This document shows, piece after piece, positions 57,055-64,000 of a stretch of DNA of 64,000 nt. The stretch comes from a virus: the IMG/VR virus record IMGVR_UViG_3300032093_000068, positions 1-64,000 of that record; one strand, given 5' to 3'. The position numbers and the translations under genes are program-made. The notes below the pieces were generated by a model, which had not been told where the DNA came from, ran no database searches, and saw nothing but the letters and a program-made list of their open reading frames with translations. Positions within the stretch are counted from its first letter, which is position 1. Every line of letters starts with the position of its first letter.

Positions 57055-57953
57055 AACACACAACTAATTAAATTATTTAAATTATTTTCATAAAAAAATT
57101 TATATAGATATTTTTTGTAAAAATATTCTTCAGAACCAATGCGATATATTGAATCAGTAAACACCTCGTAGTTTTTTTTCACGGATTCTATTTTTGATAT
57201 GTACAACTCCGGAGATAACTTATCGATTATTTGTAGTAATTCTTCAGTCGTGCTAAAAGTTATTATACCGTTCAAATCTAAGTTAAAAACTTTTTTTATT
57301 TGTTCATCATCATGGCTACCACCCCAATAAATTGGGATTGTTCCCGCCCAATAAGGCTCCATTATTTTTTCACTAAAATAATAGTCATAGTCATCATTTT
57401 CCACTATCAAAGTAAACATATAATCTTTATATGCTAGAACTCGTTCTAATTGAGGAAACGGACTGTTTGTTCCTGTTCCCATTTGATTGACTCTACCTCC
57501 TAAAATTTTACCTAATTCATGTCTGTAGTTGTGACCCTTTGTTGCTCTTTTGTTAGAGTACGCGAAACTTATTAATTTTTCTTTGTTTTCGTAAAAATTG
57601 ACATGTTCATCCGGAAAGTGCCTTCTCCAACTCGCAGGAATTACAAAGAGATATTTTTTTGGATTTTTTATGATTAAATTTTTATCATGTGTAAATATAT
57701 AATCATATTTTTTTTCAACTCCCTCCAAAAATGAAATGTCATAAGGGATTATCGATTTCGATTCACATAACCAAGCGATGTTTATTTTTGACCTAACATT
57801 ATCTACCATGTTATTTTTTACAAAATTGTCAGTATAAATCGTAATACCATCAAAATCCATTTGATTTTTGATATATCTGAAGTCAGTAGGTAAAAAATCG
57901 GATGATGATACCTGATGAGAAAAAACGTCATCAAATAAATTTATTGTGTTCAT
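57051..57953 (-). CDS. family 10 (alpha-1,3-type) fucosyltransferase-like enzyme
   Basis: A 300-residue GT-B enzyme. It has WLCESKSIIP, DYIFTHDKNLI, FVIPASWRR, and the donor-site signature YMFTLIVENDDYDYYFSEKI followed by MEPYWAGTIPIYWGG. That corresponds to the conserved 'F-x-(I/V)-x-EN...EK...G-x-(V/I)-P-(V/I)-Y-x-G' of GT10. Donor is probably GDP-fucose or a related GDP-sugar, agreeing with the epimerase upstream in the operon. Confidence 0.8.
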   Translation of the reverse strand: MNTINLFDDVFSHQVSSSDFLPTDFRYIKNQMDFDGITIYTDNFVKNNMVDNVRSKINIAWLCESKSIIPYDISFLEGVEKKYDYIFTHDKNLIIKNPKKYLFVIPASWRRHFPDEHVNFYENKEKLISFAYSNKRATKGHNYRHELGKILGGRVNQMGTGTNSPFPQLERVLAYKDYMFTLIVENDDYDYYFSEKIMEPYWAGTIPIYWGGSHDDEQIKKVFNLDLNGIITFSTTEELLQIIDKLSPELYISKIESVKKNYEVFTDSIYRIGSEEYFYKKYLYKFFYENNLNNLISCVL

Positions 57954-57960
57954 ATTAATT

Positions 57961-58773
57961 TTAATTTGTTATCAATTCACCATTGTGGTGATAAACTTTT
58001 ATTAACTCCCAATCTTTTTCGAAAATATCTGCAAAGTAGTTTGGTCCACTTGGGCCAAACCAAATAGATGGGGCTACAACTCTTTTGTTTGCGTTTTTAT
58101 TCAAAAAAGCACCCCACCAAGAGAATGTTGAATTTGAAATTATGTTATGATTACAAAGACTCATAATCCATATCTCAATATAATCCTCCTCATTTACTAC
58201 TGTTGAGTTAGGTAGAGTTAAATTACTATTAACCCAATCTTTATCATCTGTAAAAATGAATATATGGGAAATATTCCCAAAAACAGAAAGAGACTTTTCA
58301 ATATATGATTTTGAAACTGACGGGTGGACATCAGGAAAATTTTTGTAGTCTCCCCTTCTGACGTGTAAAGACAGTGTATTACCTAAATTAATTTGAGGGT
58401 ATTTTTCAATTAAATAACTTTTAGTAATATCATCAACTTCAAATAAATTTTTTATTTCATTACTGTAATTCAAAAAATTTTTAGAACTTTGGTAATATCC
58501 GTAAAACTCTATTGGTTTATCCCAAATAATGGTCTTTTCTTCATAAAACCAATTAGGTTCTATATATGTTTTGTATCCAGATAGTTCACTTTTAAAAACT
58601 AACTTTCTAAAAATATTTGATACATAATGAGATGTATTTTTACCTTGGAGGTGTGTTGAGGAAACGGGCTTGAAAAAACAATCTATGTTTTCTTTCAAAG
58701 ATTGGGAATATGCGTTTGCGATTTGGAACATTTGGTTCCCTAACCCACCCATTAAATGCGCTGTTGTATACAT
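57961..58773 (-). CDS. family 11 (alpha-1,2-type) fucosyltransferase-like enzyme
   Basis: A 270-residue enzyme. It starts with HLMGGLGNQMFQIANAYSQS, the typical GT11 opening. SLHVRRGDYKNF (the H-x-R-R-x-D motif), IFIFTDDKDWV and IISNSTFSWWGAFLN follow, all hallmark motifs. It should transfer fucose (or another GDP-sugar) from GDP in alpha-1,2 linkage. It lies seven bases from each neighbour in one operon. Confidence 0.88.
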   Translation of the reverse strand: MYTTAHLMGGLGNQMFQIANAYSQSLKENIDCFFKPVSSTHLQGKNTSHYVSNIFRKLVFKSELSGYKTYIEPNWFYEEKTIIWDKPIEFYGYYQSSKNFLNYSNEIKNLFEVDDITKSYLIEKYPQINLGNTLSLHVRRGDYKNFPDVHPSVSKSYIEKSLSVFGNISHIFIFTDDKDWVNSNLTLPNSTVVNEEDYIEIWIMSLCNHNIISNSTFSWWGAFLNKNANKRVVAPSIWFGPSGPNYFADIFEKDWELIKVYHHNGELITN

Positions 58774-58779
58774 ATGTTA

Positions 58780-59403
58780 TTATTTTATTAACCAATTATA
58801 ATCCATTATTGAATTTTGTATATCAGAATAAGTAACAATTTGAGATGTCAAGTTTGGGACACTTGAGTATGCGTTATATTTTCTTTGTAAATTAGCCATC
58901 ATAACATCATTTTCAGTTTCAAAATTTAATAGATTAAATATCAACTCTTCGAAAACATGTGACTTGAGTAAAACACAATGCGCTGAATAACTATTGTTTA
59001 GTTTTATACATTTCTCATTCACGGTTTTAGTTTTTTCGCCGATATGGTAATTATGATTGGCTCCAAAATACATCATATCCCAATCTTTTGGAACATTGAT
59101 CACGTAATTATGTAATTTTTCATTAAAACTTTCAACAAAAACACAATCATCCTCAATTATAATAATATCTTCCTTATTCTCATTTTTCCAATCTATATAA
59201 ATGTTGATGTATGTATTAATCAATCCAAACATGCCATCAGTAAGTTTTGTTGTATTTTTTAATTTCTTCCCATTTATTGCCTCAATAAATGTATAATTGA
59301 TACAATTAATTTTTTTTAATTCATTAACTATGTGTTTTTTTCTATCTGTTCTTTCTTTGAGGTTAATAACGTAAACTGAATCTGAAAGTTCGTTGAGTGT
59401 CAT
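58780..59403 (-). CDS. family 25 glycosyltransferase
   Basis: A 207-residue enzyme. It shows VYVINLKERTDRKKHIVNEL, FIEAINGKKL, GLINTYINIY (in place of the usual G-c-x-x-S-h) and IIIIEDDCVFVESF with the metal-binding EDD. GT25 enzymes act on lipooligosaccharide or protein-linked sugars. The start overlaps the previous stop by four bases (ATGA). Confidence 0.82.
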   Translation of the reverse strand: MTLNELSDSVYVINLKERTDRKKHIVNELKKINCINYTFIEAINGKKLKNTTKLTDGMFGLINTYINIYIDWKNENKEDIIIIEDDCVFVESFNEKLHNYVINVPKDWDMMYFGANHNYHIGEKTKTVNEKCIKLNNSYSAHCVLLKSHVFEELIFNLLNFETENDVMMANLQRKYNAYSSVPNLTSQIVTYSDIQNSIMDYNWLIK

Positions 59404-59618
59404 GAATTAACATTTTTAAAATTTTTATCCATTATTTTTTTATACAATTCCGATTGATTTTGATTGGCGGTTGTGGAAACGGTTCCATCTTTTTCATGGT
59501 GAAAATATGTAAAAAGTGGTTTTGGTATTCTAAATCCTTTATATCCATTTTTACCCATCCTTATCCATAAATCATAATCCTCCCAACCGAAAAGTGAAGT
59601 TAAAAAAATATTTTCCAT
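59400..59618 (-). CDS. C-terminal glycosyltransferase fragment (GT7/GT2 type)
   Basis: A 72-residue frame carrying FGWEDYDLWIRMGKNGYKG and then PKPLFTYFHHEKDGTVST. These are the acceptor-side motifs of galactosyltransferase-type GT7C/GT2 enzymes (GWEDxDLxxRL). The donor-binding N-terminal half is absent. It starts directly after the previous gene's stop. It is probably the remnant of a larger transferase, or it may complement the preceding gene in trans. Confidence 0.55.
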   Translation of the reverse strand: MENIFLTSLFGWEDYDLWIRMGKNGYKGFRIPKPLFTYFHHEKDGTVSTTANQNQSELYKKIMDKNFKNVNS

Positions 59619-60398
59619 TTAAATTTTTTTATATTTTTTCTGATGAGACCGAATATAATTCCCATACTTTATCGCATTTGATAAATTTTTATTATGCTCA
59701 TTGCTAGGTAATGTATTATTGTAATGATATAAAATTTCATCTAAAAAATATGATTTTTCATTTCCACACATTTCACAGAATGGAAATAAGTAAGCCGCAT
59801 CACCACAATATGTAAAATAAGAATTCGGGACAAACGGGTCTAATAAATCATTTGAATTTAATTTGTGAAATAGAAAAGATAAAGATGTTCTGAAATGTGA
59901 AACTGACCAATATTGTCTAGATTGGTAAATTATATTGTCATTTGGTAATTTTTTAGACTCACCTGGTTGACCATCATTTTTTTTATGTTGAGCCCAAACC
60001 ATCCATAAGTCTTTTTCTTTATATATTTTTTCAATTTTAGATACCGCATCACTATCTATCAAATAATCATCACCATCTACAACTCCAATAATTGAGTCTA
60101 AATTATTCACATAATTTATTACACTATCATATATATTCCCTACAGGGTATAATTTATTTTTATTTTTTATAAAAATAACATCTTTGTTTTTGAATTTAAA
60201 ATTCAATATATCTGAGTCTATACTAAAATAGTTTTTAATTATTTCAGTTGTTTCATCATTTGAAACATCATCCCTAATTATGACACCCAAATCACTATAC
60301 GATTGATTAAAAATTGAATCCAAACATTCAATTATAAGATTTTTTACATTATATAACGGAATTACTATTATAAATTTATTTGATAGTTTTTTCATCAA
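59619..60398 (-). CDS. family 2 glycosyltransferase
   Basis: A 259-residue GT-A enzyme. It shows FIIVIPLYNVKNLIIECLDS, VIIRDDVSNDETTEII and IIGVVDGDDYLID with the DGDD metal motif. SYFTYCGDAAYLFPFCEMCG is in the acceptor part. It overlaps its upstream neighbour by four bases. It appears complete, unlike the fragment that follows it. Confidence 0.82.
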   Translation of the reverse strand: MMKKLSNKFIIVIPLYNVKNLIIECLDSIFNQSYSDLGVIIRDDVSNDETTEIIKNYFSIDSDILNFKFKNKDVIFIKNKNKLYPVGNIYDSVINYVNNLDSIIGVVDGDDYLIDSDAVSKIEKIYKEKDLWMVWAQHKKNDGQPGESKKLPNDNIIYQSRQYWSVSHFRTSLSFLFHKLNSNDLLDPFVPNSYFTYCGDAAYLFPFCEMCGNEKSYFLDEILYHYNNTLPSNEHNKNLSNAIKYGNYIRSHQKKYKKI

Positions 60399-62029
60399 TT
60401 TAATATTTTTATATATTCATCATTTATTTTACTGACCACATTTGATACATAAAACTTATCAATGTCAAGTGGAGGTGAAAATAATTTTTTTCCTAATATT
60501 TGTCCTTTATCATTCACATTGTAGATCCAACTTGGCTTACCACACATCCAACTTTCAATAGTCGTTCTTCCCAAAAGTATTCCGGCGGTTTCACTACATT
60601 CATGTATATATTTACTCACTTCTAACGTTGGTCCGAAATGTTTTACATGTTTGTTTAAAAGTATTTCATTTAAATAGTTCGATTTATTTTCACCGACTAA
60701 CCACAGTTCCTTTTTTTCTTTTTCTGAAGTAATAATCAAATCTCTAATTGTTTTCTCTCTAAGATAATCAATAGACCCTACAAATAAAATATAATTTTTA
60801 GATTTTATATTTTTATTATAAAACTTTGTTTCATCCACTGGATTGTAAATCACGTCAATTAGATTTTCATCTATTCCAAATTTACTAACGATTTGTTCTT
60901 TTATTTCAGGTCTAATCGCGACGTATTTTTTAATACTTGGGTGGATAACTGGATTTTCTAAGTCTATAACTTCTGAGTGAATTGTACAAATTTTATCTAC
61001 ATTCGGATATAACATATTTAGCACATCAACAATTGGTTTGTGTTGACAGTGGATAATATCAAAATTAACTTCCGACATTTTATAGTATTGGTTTGGTTTT
61101 GATAATTCTTGACCTCTTTCAGTTTTTAACGCCCATTTACCATCGCCCATTTTAAATCCTGGTGCATCTTTAATATTTTTAACTTTAACACCGTTTTTCT
61201 CGGCTAATCCAACCAAAGGTCCGTTAGTTTCCGCGGCGACAACTGTAACATCACAATTTAGTTTAACCAAATTTTTTGATAATTCATAAACATACATTTC
61301 TGAACCTGTAAATTTTTGGAAAAATAAACAACCTATTAAAACTTTTAATTTATCATTTTCAGTTATTTTAACTTTTATCGGCAATATATTTTTATATTTT
61401 TCCGCAAAAATTTGTCTATTATATTCCCACTTTTCATTTGTTATTCCAATCGATTTATGTGTAATTCTAATATTGAACATAACACCGATTTTAACATCTT
61501 CTAAGTGATTCTGAAAGGTAAATTCTACATCATAAAAATGGAATCCCTCAACTGTTTCGTCAAATCTTTTTTTGATTTTGTTTTTGTTAAACGAAATAAA
61601 TAAACCATCAACAATTGCGGTTTGTTTTATATCATTTTCCTCGTTTTGTGAATATTTTGATACCCATTTTTTTCCTTCATGTTCGTGATTTACCACACCA
61701 TACATTTTGGATCTATCTTCCCACCATTGTCCAGATGATGGCATATAAGTTGATCCCGCCACACCAAGAATTCCGTATTCGTTATTTTTTTCAAAAGTTT
61801 TCAAAAGTTTCTTACCCCAATTTTTGGTATCAAAATATATATCATCATGACATAATACAACAATATCATTTGATGATTGGTCAATTATCTCGTTATAAAC
61901 TTTTGATAACGACTTTTCTCCATTATTTACCTTCTCAATAACCTCCACGTTTTTCAATCCGCAAGATTGTTTGAGATATTCTTGAAATTTTGGATTTTCT
62001 TCTCTTGTGCTATATCCTATTGTAATCAT
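60395..62029 (-). CDS. bifunctional glycosyltransferase: GT2 domain plus GT4 domain
   Basis: A 544-residue two-domain protein. Residues 1-215 are a GT2-type domain of the StrF class (MITIGYSTREENPKFQEYLK, VVLCHDDIYFDTKNW, TAIVDGLFISFNK). Residues 225-544 are a GT-B family 4 enzyme (LIGCLFFQKFTGSEMYVYEL, IDVIYNPVDETKFY, ILFVGSIDYLREKTIRD, ETAGILLGRTTIESWMCGKP). It could add two sugars in turn. It lies three bases from dut. Confidence 0.78.
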   Translation of the reverse strand: MITIGYSTREENPKFQEYLKQSCGLKNVEVIEKVNNGEKSLSKVYNEIIDQSSNDIVVLCHDDIYFDTKNWGKKLLKTFEKNNEYGILGVAGSTYMPSSGQWWEDRSKMYGVVNHEHEGKKWVSKYSQNEENDIKQTAIVDGLFISFNKNKIKKRFDETVEGFHFYDVEFTFQNHLEDVKIGVMFNIRITHKSIGITNEKWEYNRQIFAEKYKNILPIKVKITENDKLKVLIGCLFFQKFTGSEMYVYELSKNLVKLNCDVTVVAAETNGPLVGLAEKNGVKVKNIKDAPGFKMGDGKWALKTERGQELSKPNQYYKMSEVNFDIIHCQHKPIVDVLNMLYPNVDKICTIHSEVIDLENPVIHPSIKKYVAIRPEIKEQIVSKFGIDENLIDVIYNPVDETKFYNKNIKSKNYILFVGSIDYLREKTIRDLIITSEKEKKELWLVGENKSNYLNEILLNKHVKHFGPTLEVSKYIHECSETAGILLGRTTIESWMCGKPSWIYNVNDKGQILGKKLFSPPLDIDKFYVSNVVSKINDEYIKILN

Positions 62030-62032
62030 CTT

Positions 62033-62656
62033 TTAAAAAAGTCCTGTTGATCCAAATCCGTTTAGATTTCTATCTTTTTCTTTAATATCTGAAACTTCCT
62101 CAAACTCTATCATTGTTCCATTTGCAACGTAAGAAAATACGCCTTGTGCAACTTTCATTCCTTTCTTAATTATAACAGTTTCGTTTGTCGTATTAAATAG
62201 TATAACTTGAACTTCATTTGTATATCCGTTATCAACTGTGCCAGGTGAATTTAAAACCATAAGACCTTGTTTTAACGCCAAACCGCTTTTGCTTCTAACT
62301 TGAAGTTCTATATTTGAAGGTAAGTCAAATCTTAAACCGGTCGGAATAAGAGCTCTTCCAAACGGACCGATTTCAATTTCTTTTGTTGAATAAAAATCAA
62401 ATCCTGAATCAGTTGCGTAGTTATATGATGGTAATACTGCATCCTCATGTGTTTTATTTATCTTCACACTTATTGAAAATTTATCAGGTAACATTTCTTT
62501 TTCCATCTGCTCTAAATCTAAATCAAATGCATCTTTAACATATTGGTTCAACTCAGATTGATCTGAAAAATCTTCATCATCCTCAATTCCGAATGTTTTT
62601 TGAAGTTCTTTTAACGTTTCCTCAATTTTTTTTAAATCTTCCGGTTCGGTAATCAT
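62033..62656 (-). CDS. dut: dUTPase with N-terminal extension
   Basis: A 207-residue trimeric-type dUTPase. All five motifs are visible: ATDSGFDFYS (81-90), VRSKSGLALKQG (120-131), GTVDNGYTNEVQV (139-151), KGMKVAQGVF and RNLNGFGSTG at the end. It hydrolyses dUTP to dUMP, keeping uracil out of phage DNA. The first 58 residues are an extra acidic helical part not found in the usual 150-residue enzymes. The gene overlaps the exonuclease stop by four bases. Confidence 0.93.
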   Translation of the reverse strand: MITEPEDLKKIEETLKELQKTFGIEDDEDFSDQSELNQYVKDAFDLDLEQMEKEMLPDKFSISVKINKTHEDAVLPSYNYATDSGFDFYSTKEIEIGPFGRALIPTGLRFDLPSNIELQVRSKSGLALKQGLMVLNSPGTVDNGYTNEVQVILFNTTNETVIIKKGMKVAQGVFSYVANGTMIEFEEVSDIKEKDRNLNGFGSTGLF

Positions 62657-63354
62657 TTTAATTCTTTAAATTTTTTTATAACATCAATTAATACTTTGAC
62701 ATCTTTTTCGCAGTATTCTGATATTTCTTTAAGTTTATTTTCTTTCCAAAATGCATGATGAACTTTTTTTCCCGTTACCTCACCATCTTTTGGTGATTCA
62801 ACTCCCATGCTTGCGCACATTAGATCAAGTGATCCGATTGCGGTATAAGCGCCAAATTGCCATAATTCCTTTGTGTCAATTGCTTTTATTTCCCAAGGTT
62901 TTGTATCATAATTTGGTAGAATCGCCGGTGGCATGATTCCATTTATAACCATTCGTTTTGATAACATCGGAATATCAAAGTTCTTTAAGTTATGACCACA
63001 TAAATAAAAACCCAATTTTCCGCATCTATCCAATAATTTTTGCGTTTCCTTTAAAACAACAGATTCGTCATGAGATGAAAATGTTTGAGATTTTATTTCT
63101 CCTTTGTCCGTTACAAAAGATACGCTAACGCAAATAACTTTTGCAAATTCGGGCACAAGCGCCGATCTTAACGAAAAGACATAATCAAATGATTGTCCTT
63201 GATCCTCAGGAAACCTTTTTTGAAACCAATCAAAATAGTTTGAGAATTGTTCTGCCAATCTTGGATACATTTCCTGCAATTGACTGTAATCGTATGTTAT
63301 TCCAACTGTTTCAATATCAAGAAACAGTATTTTGGATAAGGGAATATTGATCAT
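62653..63354 (-). CDS. DEDDy-type 3'-5' exonuclease
   Basis: ATG 63354 is preferred over 63372 because it shortens the overlap with the upstream gene and leaves MINIPLSKILFLDIET. The 233-residue enzyme shows ExoI LFLDIET (D13, E15), ExoII GHNLKNFDIP and ExoIII YCEKDVK (Y-x3-D). It is like the PolB-type 3'-5' exonuclease family. It probably degrades single-stranded DNA or RNA in the cytoplasm. It is grouped with dut, apart from any polymerase in this window. Confidence 0.85.
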   Translation of the reverse strand: MINIPLSKILFLDIETVGITYDYSQLQEMYPRLAEQFSNYFDWFQKRFPEDQGQSFDYVFSLRSALVPEFAKVICVSVSFVTDKGEIKSQTFSSHDESVVLKETQKLLDRCGKLGFYLCGHNLKNFDIPMLSKRMVINGIMPPAILPNYDTKPWEIKAIDTKELWQFGAYTAIGSLDLMCASMGVESPKDGEVTGKKVHHAFWKENKLKEISEYCEKDVKVLIDVIKKFKELK

Positions 63355-64000
63355 TATGTTTTTTATTAACAATTTCTTTATACCACTGAGCTCTCTGTTC
63401 GGTTACTTTTCTAAGGTCGTATTTGTCTTTAACGGTCTCATATAAACGATTTCCCATATCTTCAATCATCGCCGGATTATCAACAAGTTTTTTGATGTTT
63501 TTAACCCAATCACTATGATTTCTTGAATCTGAAACAAGAAGCGCATTTCCATCAACAAACTGACCATTTTTAATCGCGTGTTTCAAATCAATTGTGTAAG
63601 GCCCAACCTCAGATGCGATTAATGCCTTTTTATAAAATCCTGCTTCAATAACTTTTAATTGAGACTTAACTTGATTAAATAAGTGATTTTTGATCGGAGC
63701 GATTGATATATCAAACTTGGAATAATTTCTCGCATATTGTGTGACATGCTTTGTCCATACCCTTCTGTAATTTTCATTAATTTCATTTTCAAAAGGTTCT
63801 TCAACAAATTTTTCCAAAAATTCTTTATATTCGGGCGATATGATTTGATAATTATTTGTGAATATCTGTTCATATTTTACCCAAACCGTTTCATGTGGTT
63901 TGATTGGTCGCTGTTTTTGTTCTCCCGTTTGTTTATTAATTTCCGTGATTGTTCCTCTAATATCAAAACCACATAACACGTATTGCAACTTGTCTTGCAA
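63317..64000 (-). CDS. glycosyltransferase C-terminal part (cut by the window edge)
   Basis: The frame is open at 64000, so the N-terminus lies outside the window. The visible 227 residues look like the C-half of a GT-B enzyme: FDISIAPIKNHLFNQ, SQLKVIEAGFYKKALIASEV (the conserved K-x-E...G region), GNALLVSDSRNHSDW and VDNPAMIEDMGNRLYE. It overlaps the exonuclease start by 38 bases. It is probably one more member of the glycan cluster. Confidence 0.7.
   Translation of the reverse strand: MQDKLQYVLCGFDIRGTITEINKQTGEQKQRPIKPHETVWVKYEQIFTNNYQIISPEYKEFLEKFVEEPFENEINENYRRVWTKHVTQYARNYSKFDISIAPIKNHLFNQVKSQLKVIEAGFYKKALIASEVGPYTIDLKHAIKNGQFVDGNALLVSDSRNHSDWVKNIKKLVDNPAMIEDMGNRLYETVKDKYDLRKVTEQRAQWYKEIVNKKHNDQYSLIQNTVS

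Overview
The window is a segment of a large T4-like (myovirus-type) bacteriophage genome, almost certainly infecting a member of the Bacteroidota, probably a Flavobacterium relative. The reasons are direct: a T4-type head module (large terminase, gp20-like portal, gp21-like protease, acidic scaffold, gp23-like capsid protein), a dense tRNA array, very AT-rich DNA with short or overlapping gene junctions, and repeated promoters of the Bacteroidota form TTG-N19/20-TAnnTTTG. Head genes run on the + strand (20.4-36.1 kb). Tail/baseplate, late sigma and glycan genes run on the - strand (37.7-64 kb), so the two blocks converge near 36.6-38 kb.

Layout. 1-2.2 kb: sixteen tRNA genes or tRNA-like genes, with three folded non-tRNA spacers between them. 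2.3-10.6 kb: early-type genes, including a cyclic-phosphate-processing receiver domain, a metallophosphoesterase and two RNA ligases. One ligase is a 'fractured' gene, split by a split intein whose halves flank a zinc-finger/Vsr-like endonuclease. 10.7-12.3 kb: no protein genes but a >1.1 kb highly structured RNA with its own promoter and terminator and an embedded tRNA-like fold (GOLLD-type candidate). 12.7-13.05 kb (- strand): a divergent phage tmRNA. 13.1-16.7 kb: probable capsid-internal proteins. 16.8-20.4 kb: protein turnover genes (M20-type aminopeptidase, ClpC-like unfoldase with a ClpP-docking loop, Hsp20 behind a sigma-54 promoter). 20.4-36.6 kb: cell-wall enzyme fusion and head morphogenesis. 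38-45 kb: baseplate-type structural genes and a phage sigma factor. 45-64 kb: about a dozen glycosyltransferases plus sugar-nucleotide enzymes, methyltransferases, an aminotransferase, PhoH, dUTPase and a DEDDy exonuclease.

How it fits together. The tRNAs, two RNA ligases and end-processing enzymes suggest repair of tRNAs cut by host nucleases. The tmRNA, ClpC, Hsp20, DnaJ-type zinc-finger protein and peptidase suggest a phage proteostasis set. Host-type promoters precede early genes, the tRNAs and the large RNAs; several sit so close to the ATG that the mRNA would be leaderless. A different element, (G)ATATTTAT, precedes many structural genes and is the candidate late promoter for the encoded sigma factor. 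Many putative virion proteins carry an N-terminal (I/L)xE-(A/G) site that matches the known specificity of T4 gp21 protease, giving a predicted list of capsid contents.

All calls are made by reading the sequence; no database or folding program was used. Family names rest on recognised motifs, and functions marked as inferred should be treated as such.
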